From Chloroflexota bacterium (GTDB taxonomy: Bacteria > Chloroflexota > Dehalococcoidia > Lucifugimonadales > Lucifugimonadaceae), in the NCBI GenBank assembly GCA_016189845.1, contig JACPRT010000011.1:1-16739 (forward strand): a DNA stretch of 16,739 nt. Reading direction: 5' to 3'. A model generated the notes under the pieces. It was not told the origin of the DNA and made no database searches. It saw only the letters and a list, made by a program, of their open reading frames with translations. This document shows positions 1-5,445 of this stretch, piece by piece (the first letter of the stretch is position 1; every line of letters begins with the position of its first letter). Made by a program: the position numbers and the translations under genes.

Positions 1-1
1 G

Positions 2-127
2 TTCTGGGCGTGCGGTGTGACACCGCAGGCGGTGGCCGTGGCATCGAAGCCTTCGCTGATGATCACCCATGCTCCGGGCCACATGTTCATCACGGACCTG
101 AAAGACGAGGATGTCGCTGCACTGTGA
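2..127 (+). CDS. DUF1445 (D-glutamate cyclase N-terminal half / 'putative hydro-lyase'), 3' end only
   Basis: This is the last 41 codons of a gene that enters from the left edge, read in the frame beginning at base 2 and stopping at TGA 125-127. The peptide contains CGVTPQ and then THAPGHMFITDL, which I recognise as the conserved C-terminal signature of the DUF1445 family. In vertebrate D-glutamate cyclase (DGLUCY) a DUF1445 domain is fused to a DUF4392 domain, and the enzyme converts D-glutamate to 5-oxo-D-proline. Here the next gene is a DUF4392 protein whose GTG start overlaps this stop in a GTGA arrangement, so the two halves are separate but translationally coupled. The 5' end lies outside the window. 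The family call is strong. The enzymatic role is inferred from the fusion and has not been shown for this protein. Confidence 0.8.
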   Translation, partial: FWACGVTPQAVAVASKPSLMITHAPGHMFITDLKDEDVAAL

Positions 128-981
128 CTGACAAGACGATCGAGGACATCATCCTGCAGCACGACGGCAGAAACATCGGGGCCCTTCGGCCCCACCTGCC
201 GAAGAACTACATCGAAGAAGCAGCCCAACTCATCCTGGACAACCCCGGCAAGGCGATCATCGCAACCGGCTTCCACATACTTTCTGCCAGTGCGCCGGAG
301 ACCGACGGGCCGCCGGGCGCGGTCGCGATCGGGAATGCCCTGGCGAAGCTCGGATTCGAGCTGGCGTACGTCACGGACAAGTTCTCGATGGCGGCTCTGC
401 GGGCCGTGGCGCCGCGCAACCATCGAATCATCGAGTTTCCGCTAACGGGCCACCGGGAGTCGGCGGAGTTCGCCTTTCAGGTCGTCAAGGATGAGGCCCC
501 GACGGTGCTGATATCCACGGAAAGGTGCGGTCTCAGTAGCGACGGCACCTATCGCAACATGCGCGGCATGGACATTTCCGCCTTCAACGCCAAGATCGAC
601 CACCTGTTCGATCTGCATCCGATGTCGGTTGGGATCGGCGACGGCGGGAACGAGATCGGCATGGGACACCTGTACAAGGTCATCCCCAACTACGAGAAGC
701 TTCCCAGGAACCCGTGTGTTACGACGGTCAAGAAGCTGGTCATTGCCAGCGTGTCGAACTGGGGGAGCTACGGGCTGGTGGCCGGGCTTTCGCTCCTATC
801 CGAGCAGAACCTCCTTCCGAGCGTGCAGGACGAGATGACATGGGTGCTGAAGGCAGTCAAGGCTGGCGCCGTCGACGGCATCTCCGGCGAATCGAAGCCC
901 TGGGTGGACAACTTCCCGCCGGAGGAGAACGCCGTGTGCCTGCGTGAGCTCCACGAGCTGTTGAAGGCAAGGGGCGTATAG
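124..981 (+). CDS. DUF4392 / D-glutamate cyclase-like C-terminal domain protein
   Basis: This is a 285-residue protein read from GTG 124, which overlaps the stop of the upstream DUF1445 gene by four bases. The frame stays open to base 10, but that extension is the upstream gene read in another frame, so I reject the longer start. Visible motifs are the N-terminal TIEDIILQHDGRNIG, ATGFHI followed by ETDGPPGA, and GIGDGGNEIGMG in the middle, all typical of DUF4392. There is no signal peptide or membrane segment, so the protein is probably cytoplasmic. With the preceding DUF1445 gene it should form a two-subunit equivalent of D-glutamate cyclase, making or handling 5-oxo-D-proline. The activity is inferred from the eukaryotic fusion protein. 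No oxoprolinase gene is visible nearby. Confidence 0.85.
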   Translation: MTDKTIEDIILQHDGRNIGALRPHLPKNYIEEAAQLILDNPGKAIIATGFHILSASAPETDGPPGAVAIGNALAKLGFELAYVTDKFSMAALRAVAPRNHRIIEFPLTGHRESAEFAFQVVKDEAPTVLISTERCGLSSDGTYRNMRGMDISAFNAKIDHLFDLHPMSVGIGDGGNEIGMGHLYKVIPNYEKLPRNPCVTTVKKLVIASVSNWGSYGLVAGLSLLSEQNLLPSVQDEMTWVLKAVKAGAVDGISGESKPWVDNFPPEENAVCLRELHELLKARGV

Positions 982-1117
982 AGCACTCGCCGGTTACCAC
1001 GAAAACTGGCTCGATCGCGTGCCATGCGGCTATTGAAGATTCGGCGCGCCTGGCTCAGAATGCGAACAAGCGTTCTATCGCCGCCCAGGCCATGTCGAGT
1101 TCGCAGGCAGGTTCACG

Positions 1118-1348
1118 GTGACGCCAATCTGGATCAAGGACCGGGTCTGGTGCGAGACCCTGCTCATCCCGCCGGGTGAGCCCGCGCAGAATCTCTTTCG
1201 GACACTCTTCGCCAGCAGGCGGGAACAGGACCTGGCGGTTGACCGGTCCAGCCCGTCCAGATCGGCCCTTGACTGGGCCGTCCGCCAGGTCAGGGACAAG
1301 TTCCCGGGCTATCGCCCGCTCGTGCACGCATCGTTGATACGGAGCTAG
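1118..1348 (+). CDS. small hypothetical protein (76 aa)
   Basis: This is an open frame from GTG 1118 to TAG 1346-1348. I do not recognise the family. Support comes from composition: most codons end in G or C, as in neighbouring genes, and this bias weakens in the frame upstream of GTG 1118, which fits that start. The peptide begins VTPIWIKDRVWCETLLIPPG, has a central segment rich in Arg, and ends in a plausible amphipathic stretch (ALDWAVRQVRDKFPGYRP). There is no signal peptide or clear membrane helix. No strong ribosome binding site precedes the GTG. It lies 136 bases after the D-glutamate cyclase gene on the same strand and converges on the MFS gene. It could be the remnant of a larger gene. 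A long minus-strand frame over the same bases is Arg/Pro-rich and looks like a shadow. Confidence 0.42.
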   Translation: MTPIWIKDRVWCETLLIPPGEPAQNLFRTLFASRREQDLAVDRSSPSRSALDWAVRQVRDKFPGYRPLVHASLIRS

Positions 1349-1380
1349 AACGTCCCTCCGGTTCTGGCATGCCCCTGACT

Positions 1381-1425
1381 GGCGCCGTCGGCGCCGTTGG
1401 CGCGCGAGCAGCCGGGCCCCGGGCT
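1381..1425. terminator. GC-rich hairpins between convergent genes (possible weak terminator)
   Basis: Between the stop of the small + strand gene (1348) and the stop of the MFS gene (1425) lies a perfect hairpin: GGCGCC at 1381-1386 and again at 1390-1395, with a three-base loop. A second short GC-rich inverted sequence follows at about 1410-1425. Neither is followed by a T-run on either strand, so this is not a canonical intrinsic terminator. The position between convergent genes is the main reason to list it. Confidence 0.25.
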
Positions 1426-2714
1426 CAGGGGGCGCCCGGCGCAGCACCGGTGCGGTAGGTCTTCCGAAGCGTCTCTTTGAAGAAGACGATCATCACCCCG
1501 GCGCCGAATACGCCCATGCCTGCGACAACGCCACCGCTCGTAGCGAGCGAGAGAGTCGACGCTACGGCGCCGATCGCGAATGGCGACACCATGCCGCCTG
1601 TGTCGGTGAAGAACCTCCAGACTCCGAGGAACTCTCCAGCGGAGCCCCTCGGCGCGAGGTCGGCGCCCAGTGTCAGCACGACGCCGCTGCTGAGGCCGTT
1701 GCCGATGCCCGACAAAACGGCGACGCCGAGCAGCTCCCAGAAATTCGAGGTGAGCCCGAGCACCGCAAGCGCGCCCGAGATGATAAAGAGGCTCGGCACC
1801 ATCGCAAACTTGCGGCCGAATCGGTCCATCAGCAGTCCGGCAGGGTAGAAGAACGCCATGTCCACGGCTGCGGCGATGCCGATCGCCAGACCGATCTCGC
1901 CCGCGCCAAGACCGATCTCAGAACCCCACAAAGGAATAATCACCTGACGGGCGTTCCTGACCAGCTGCAGCGCCATTGCTGCAACACCGGCCGTCAGGAA
2001 GGCGTGTCGATGCCCGGCAACGGTCTGCCCGATCCTGGCGTAGACGTTGCGGGTCGCCTTGACGCGCTTTTGTTCCGGCGCGTCACGCATCAGTGCGAAT
2101 ACGAGGCCGAGCGTGACAAATGCGAACGCGGATTGGATGAAGAAGGGCGCGCCAAGGCCGATATGCTCGCCGACGTACCCGCCGATGATGGGGCCTATGA
2201 AGGAGCCAAGCCGCCCCATGCCTCCAAACAGCGACAGCGCCTGGCCTCGGTGCTGAATCGGAACGGTGTCGGCAATGTAGGTGTGGCGCGAGATCGACCA
2301 GAGGGCCATGGCTCCGCCAAGCAGGAACCGCAGAGCGATGAACTGCTCGATGGATGTGCTCAGGCCAGTCAGGATCGAAAGCACGAGGATGGCGAACGTG
2401 CCCGCGATCATCGTCTGCCTGCGGCCAAAACGCGTGACCAGCGTGCCGACGGGCATGTCGAAGAGGACCGTGCCGACTTCGCGCGCACCTACCGCGAAAG
2501 CAGCCAGGCCAACGCTGGCCCCGAGGTCCCGGGCGAACAAAGGGACAATCGGGACCAGGGCTCCGGTACCGATCGAGAGCAGGAAAGAAGGCGCGTAAAC
2601 GGTCCAGAACAGGCTTCGAATCCGAAAGGTCCGCGGCTGCGGGGCGGACTCGATTTCGGCCGGTGCGGCCCCGGCCTGGACCGCGCCCCGGCTACCTTGC
2701 TCCGGGCGCGACAC
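1425..2714 (-). CDS. MFS family transporter (drug/metabolite efflux type)
   Basis: This is a 429-residue integral membrane protein read from GTG 2714. After a hydrophilic N-terminus of about 33 residues come roughly 12 hydrophobic segments. The major facilitator motif A appears twice in the expected places: GTLVTRFGRRQ at residues 90-100, after the second helix, and the cognate MDRFGRK at about 296-302 in the second half. The RGQALSLFGGMGRLGSFIGPIIGG stretch, around residues 156-179 and rich in Gly, resembles the motif C region of drug/proton antiporters. It therefore probably exports a small molecule using the proton gradient, but the substrate cannot be read from sequence. The start lies inside the end of the aminotransferase gene (23-base overlap), so the two are probably one operon and may act on the same compound. 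Confidence 0.9.
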   Translation of the reverse strand: MSRPEQGSRGAVQAGAAPAEIESAPQPRTFRIRSLFWTVYAPSFLLSIGTGALVPIVPLFARDLGASVGLAAFAVGAREVGTVLFDMPVGTLVTRFGRRQTMIAGTFAILVLSILTGLSTSIEQFIALRFLLGGAMALWSISRHTYIADTVPIQHRGQALSLFGGMGRLGSFIGPIIGGYVGEHIGLGAPFFIQSAFAFVTLGLVFALMRDAPEQKRVKATRNVYARIGQTVAGHRHAFLTAGVAAMALQLVRNARQVIIPLWGSEIGLGAGEIGLAIGIAAAVDMAFFYPAGLLMDRFGRKFAMVPSLFIISGALAVLGLTSNFWELLGVAVLSGIGNGLSSGVVLTLGADLAPRGSAGEFLGVWRFFTDTGGMVSPFAIGAVASTLSLATSGGVVAGMGVFGAGVMIVFFKETLRKTYRTGAAPGAP

Positions 2715-3915
2715 GCGCTTTGTTCTTAGCCATCTGCTTTTCGATTATGTCGGCCAGTAAAGCGATGCCTTCACGGTTGTACTCGGGTGACGGGTGACCG
2801 TAGCAGAGCCGGGCGAAATTGTCCCCATTTCCGTTTGGCGCAAAGTTCGCGCCTGCCGCATATCCCACGCCGGCCTCGAAACAGATTGGTTGCAGCGCGG
2901 TCATGTCGTAGTTCTTGGGCATCTCGAGCCAGACGTACAGGCCGCCCTGAGGATGGCTCCACTTGGCGCCCATGCCGCCGAAGCGCTCGCCGAGCGCACC
3001 CAGCATCGCGTCCCGCTTGTGGCGCTGCACTCCGTTTATGTCAGAAATGTGGTCGTACATGTCCCGCTTGAGGTATTCGACGACCGCGTACGACGTGAAC
3101 TGGCTCGGCCCGCCGCCTGCGCGGAAGCTGAGCGCCCTCCGCTGCACCTCATCCGGCACGGTGAAATACCCGTGCCGCAGGCCCGGCGCCAGGATTTTTG
3201 AGAACGACGCCACGTAGTTCACGATCCCGCTATCGTCGAGAGAGCGGAACGCAGGCTGGGTCTTGCCCTCCAGGCGCAGGTCGACGTAGCAGTCGTCTTC
3301 CAGGATCGGCATCTTGTGACGGTGCGCGATCTCGAGGATCTTCTCGCGCCTCTGCCTGGGCAGTGTCGTGCCGGTCGGGTTCTGAAATTCGGGAATTGTG
3401 TAGAGGTACTTCGGCCGCTTGTTCTGCTTGATCAGAAGCTTGATCAGGTCCTCCAGCGGTTCGGGGACGATGCCCTCGTCGTCCACCGGCGTCCCGACCA
3501 CGTTCGCACCGGCACGTCGCAGCTGACCGAGGGTGCCGGTGTAGACGAATTCCTCGGTGATTACGGTGTCGCCCGGATTGGTCAGCGCCTGGATGACGAG
3601 CCAGTTGGCCTCGCTCGATCCGCTGGTGATCACGACCTGTTCCGGGGTGACCTTGAATCCTCGGTCACGTTCCAGCTTGGACGTGACCAGCTCCCTCAGC
3701 TCCGGCAGTCCCAGCGGATGCGGGTAATACGCGAGATCCTTCCCGTCCCGCTCGAGCCCTTCCTTCAGCCCATCCACCAGACCGTCCAGCGGCACCGTCT
3801 CGGGGTCCGGATAGGCCACGACGAAGTCGTATTTGGGGTGGACGACTTTTCGGGCCGGGACTTCCTGGGACCTGCTCGAAAACAGGCCGTCGTAGCTGAA
3901 CTTGGGAGAGGGCAT
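2692..3915 (-). CDS. PLP-dependent aminotransferase, class I/II (MocR/2-aminoadipate-aminotransferase type, no HTH)
   Basis: This is a fold-type I aminotransferase of 407 residues from ATG 3915. I prefer this start to ATG 3996 because AGGAG lies nine bases upstream (complement of 3924-3928) and the longer start would lie at or upstream of the predicted promoter. Family marks in order are the YPHPLGLPELRE substrate-loop region, ITSGSSEANWLV (PLP phosphate contact), FQNPTGTTLP (the conserved NPTG), LEDDCYVDL (Asp contacting the pyridine nitrogen) and SFSKILAPGLRHG, with K240 as the Schiff-base lysine. It resembles the catalytic half of MocR regulators and 2-aminoadipate/aromatic aminotransferases, but has no N-terminal GntR DNA-binding domain. 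The amino donor and acceptor are unknown. It overlaps the MFS gene downstream. Confidence 0.93.
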   Translation of the reverse strand: MPSPKFSYDGLFSSRSQEVPARKVVHPKYDFVVAYPDPETVPLDGLVDGLKEGLERDGKDLAYYPHPLGLPELRELVTSKLERDRGFKVTPEQVVITSGSSEANWLVIQALTNPGDTVITEEFVYTGTLGQLRRAGANVVGTPVDDEGIVPEPLEDLIKLLIKQNKRPKYLYTIPEFQNPTGTTLPRQRREKILEIAHRHKMPILEDDCYVDLRLEGKTQPAFRSLDDSGIVNYVASFSKILAPGLRHGYFTVPDEVQRRALSFRAGGGPSQFTSYAVVEYLKRDMYDHISDINGVQRHKRDAMLGALGERFGGMGAKWSHPQGGLYVWLEMPKNYDMTALQPICFEAGVGYAAGANFAPNGNGDNFARLCYGHPSPEYNREGIALLADIIEKQMAKNKARVAPGAR

Positions 3916-3980
3916 CGAAACGAACTCCTGTGGATTGACGGGCGACCAGTATGGGAATCCAAGGTTGCCAGGGCTTGCCA

Positions 3981-4009
3981 ATGTTAGACGTGGCACATGG
4001 TGATTACAA
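3981..4009 (-). promoter_or_regulatory. candidate sigma70-type promoter of the aminotransferase-MFS operon
   Basis: Reading the minus strand, TTGTAA (4009-4004) and TAACAT (3986-3981) are separated by exactly 17 bases. Each matches the bacterial -35/-10 consensus at four of six positions. Initiation would fall near 3974, giving a leader of roughly 60 bases before the ATG at 3915. Just downstream on the plus strand TTGCCA occurs twice with 10-base spacing (3965-3970 and 3975-3980), which could be an operator half-site pair. These are matches by eye only. Confidence 0.38.
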
Positions 4010-4136
4010 CTTTACGAACAGCGGCAAGGGACGCGCCCGTTCCTGCGCGAATCCGCAAAAACCCGCGGCGAATTCGGCGGCGCAGGAGTCTCTGGGCCCG
4101 CGATACACTGGAAATACGTGCTTACCCCCATAAAAG

Positions 4137-4172
4137 TAGGTAAATTCCTAGTGGCACCTAGGCAAATTACTA
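4137..4172 (+). repeat. 14-base direct repeat upstream of comX-like gene (candidate response-regulator binding sites)
   Basis: TAGGTAAATTCCTA at 4137-4150 and TAGGCAAATTACTA at 4159-4172 match at 12 of 14 positions. Their starts are 22 bases apart, about two turns of the helix. The first copy is itself an imperfect palindrome (TAGG...CCTA), and CCTAG...CTAGG across the spacer adds another inverted pair. They lie 82 bases before the chosen ATG of the peptide gene, a sensible place for activator sites. The sequence does not resemble the Bacillus ComA box (TTGCGG-N4-CCGCAA). The repeat is seen directly; the binding role is inference. Confidence 0.55.
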
Positions 4173-4242
4173 AAGACAGCCCTCCTGCACCTTGGCATCC
4201 TGTCTCCGTTCGACGGGGAGATCCGAGTGGTGTTTCACTCAC

Positions 4243-4247
4243 GGAGG
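4243..4247 (+). promoter_or_regulatory. Shine-Dalgarno GGAGG of comX-like gene
   Basis: GGAGG at 4243-4247 sits six bases before ATG 4254 and three before ATG 4251. The usual spacing favours 4254. It is one of the strongest ribosome binding sites in the window and contrasts with the absence of a good one before the TTG of the next gene. Confidence 0.7.
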
Positions 4248-4253
4248 CAGATG

Positions 4254-4427
4254 ATGACGGGCAAGACCATGACCGCAGAGATAGAGACGCTGCTCAAGTC
4301 TCTGGAGGCCACCGAAGAGGAGGCACAAGAGGCGAAGCGATGGCTTGTCGTACTAGACAAGTACACTGACCGGCCAACGGCCATGCCCACGACCCCACCA
4401 GACATGATCAGGATGGGCTGGCTATAG
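4254..4427 (+). CDS. comX: ComX-like prepheromone candidate (57 aa, C-terminal Gly-Trp-Leu)
   Basis: This small gene reads from ATG 4254, behind an excellent Shine-Dalgarno; GTG 4227 and ATG 4251 are in frame but less well placed. The 57-residue product has an acidic, Glu-rich helix (about residues 8-28), a middle segment KRWLVVLDKYTD, then a Pro/Thr/Met-rich tail ending IRMGWL, so Trp56 is the penultimate residue. Bacillus ComX precursors are about 55-75 residues, vary widely in sequence, and carry a C-terminal-region Trp that ComQ prenylates before the tail is cleaved and released. Size, Trp position and its place directly upstream of a ComQ-like transferase, a ComP-like kinase and a ComA-like regulator all fit. 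Residue identity with known ComX is not expected and is not claimed. Trp30 is a second but less likely target. The mature peptide would come from the tail after about residue 39. Confidence 0.68.
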   Translation: MTGKTMTAEIETLLKSLEATEEEAQEAKRWLVVLDKYTDRPTAMPTTPPDMIRMGWL

Positions 4428-4467
4428 GTAGTGGCCATGGTCCGGTCGGAGGATCGGTCCAGGCTGA

Positions 4468-5445
4468 TTGACAGCTGACCAGTCTTTTTCAACAAGAGGA
4501 ATCGCAAACCAAATAGCTGACGAGGTTGGCCGGCAGATTCAATCTGCCGGCCTTCCGGCTTCTTTAGGGCTTTCGATTTCCCGTCAGTTGGCCGCGTCCG
4601 GCGTTGAGGTCGGCTCCGCGAGGCCATCACCGTTCGGGATCGTCGGACTCTATTCGTACGAAGCCGCGGGCGGGAACAACCTTGACCAGGCTGTGCCAGC
4701 CGCAGCCTCGTTGCAATTCCTGATCGCTGCTGGCGACGCCCTGGACGACGTTCAGGATGGGGAACCGGTGGCCGGTCTGGACCGGCAGGACCCGGCCGCC
4801 CAAGCGGAATTGGTGGCAGCCCTGCTTGCACTGTGCCACTACGCCATCGCCTCCACCGCGGCCAGAGGAGCCCCGTCGGAACGGGTAGTCGCGGCGTCCG
4901 CGTCCCTGGCACGATTGGAACTGGCGGCAATGTCCGGCCAGCACGCGGACGTGAACACACATGCCGCGAAGACGGTTTCGCTGGACGCAGCTAGACGGGT
5001 CACAGCCGCAAAAAGTGGATCGTTGGGCAGGGCTGCGGCGGAAACGGGGGCCGGGCTCGCCACGTCCGACACAGCCTTGGTCGACCTGATCGGAGAATTC
5101 GGCCACCAATGGGCCACCGTAGTGCAGATCGCTAACGACGTTTCCGGCGTGTGGCCGGGCGGTCCGGAGGATACGGACATCTCCATGGGCCGGCTCACGA
5201 TTCCGATCGCGATTGGGCTCGATGCAGGACAGGGTGCCGGGGCGACCAGGTTCAAGGATCTGGTTCGCGATGCCGCCTCTGACCCGGAAGCGGAAAAGGA
5301 AGCGAGGGCGGTGCTCTGGGATTCGGGCGCCATACACAAGGCCTGGGCCCTCGCAGGCCTGCATTATGCCCGCGCTTCACGCATCGCCAGAGAGTTGCAG
5401 GCGCGGAACCCCCATTCGAGGTTGCATGAACTGCTAACGAATTGA
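4468..5445 (+). CDS. comQ: ComQ-like isoprenyl transferase (polyprenyl synthetase fold)
   Basis: This is a 325-residue, all-helical isoprenoid synthase-fold protein. The start is TTG 4468, directly after an in-frame TGA; no ATG or GTG occurs in the first part of the frame and no strong Shine-Dalgarno is seen. The first Asp-rich motif is DDVQD (residues 93-97), preceded by GGNNLDQA and a hydrophobic helix. That arrangement matches my memory of Bacillus ComQ (GGENLD..., then DILDD). The second motif is QIANDVSG (220-227) with Asn-Asp in place of the usual Asp-Asp, followed by EDTDISMGRLTIPIAIG, the region that normally reads D...K.TLP. KSGSL (182-186) is the conserved Lys region. The expected reaction is transfer of a geranyl or farnesyl group to the ComX tryptophan. 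Chain-elongating synthases normally have two full DDxxD motifs and an Arg-rich stretch after the first; that stretch is missing here. A role in ordinary isoprenoid synthesis is possible but less likely given the neighbours. Confidence 0.82.
   Translation: MTADQSFSTRGIANQIADEVGRQIQSAGLPASLGLSISRQLAASGVEVGSARPSPFGIVGLYSYEAAGGNNLDQAVPAAASLQFLIAAGDALDDVQDGEPVAGLDRQDPAAQAELVAALLALCHYAIASTAARGAPSERVVAASASLARLELAAMSGQHADVNTHAAKTVSLDAARRVTAAKSGSLGRAAAETGAGLATSDTALVDLIGEFGHQWATVVQIANDVSGVWPGGPEDTDISMGRLTIPIAIGLDAGQGAGATRFKDLVRDAASDPEAEKEARAVLWDSGAIHKAWALAGLHYARASRIARELQARNPHSRLHELLTN
4528..4552 (+). repeat. perfect 12-bp inverted repeat inside the 5' end of comQ-like gene
   Basis: GGCCGGCAGATT (4528-4539) and its exact complement AATCTGCCGGCC (4541-4552) flank a single central C. 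In RNA this would form a stable stem with a small loop, about 20 codons into the comQ-like gene and 100 bases after the comX stop. There is no T-run after it. It may lower expression of the downstream genes relative to comX, protect the comX transcript end, or serve as a protein-binding site on DNA. Perfect symmetry of this length inside coding sequence is unlikely by chance. Confidence 0.75.

Larger units (their letters stand above)
3916..4250. other. 335-base intergenic region between divergent aminotransferase and comX-like operons
   Basis: I see no gene here. The left part holds the probable aminotransferase promoter. The middle (about 4020-4110) is GC-rich without clear structure. Bases 4128-4176 are distinctly AT-rich against the surrounding sequence and contain a 14-base imperfect direct repeat. 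I could not assign a convincing -35/-10 pair for the comX direction, which would fit a promoter that depends on an activator. Short open frames here have unbiased, low-complexity translations and lack ribosome binding sites. Confidence 0.6.

Noticed and set aside
10..123. N-terminal extension of the DUF4392 gene to base 10
   Set aside because: The same bases in the frame starting at base 2 encode the conserved DUF1445 C-terminus (THAPGHMFITDL); the extension is a shadow and GTG 124 is the better start.
2004..2729. Long plus-strand open frame opposite the MFS gene
   Set aside because: The translation is charged, low in hydrophobic residues and Arg/Asp/Gly-rich, as expected for an antisense shadow of a membrane-protein gene in GC-rich DNA.
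3916..3996. Longer aminotransferase start at ATG 3996
   Set aside because: ATG 3915 has AGGAG at good spacing, and the longer start would lie at or upstream of the predicted transcription start near 3974.
4152..4158. TGGCACC near comX as a relative of the GGTGCCA repeats by the recombinase
   Set aside because: Seven-base match without context; the same string occurs by chance elsewhere, for example inside the amidase gene.
4100..4253. Bacillus-type ComA box or sigma70 promoter for the comX-like gene
   Set aside because: No TTGCGG-N4-CCGCAA-like site was found, and TTGGCA at 4192-4197 has no acceptable -10 at 16-18 bases.
4235..4960. Minus-strand open frame opposite the comX and comQ-like genes
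   Set aside because: Arg/Pro-rich shadow translation without family motifs; the plus-strand genes explain this region.
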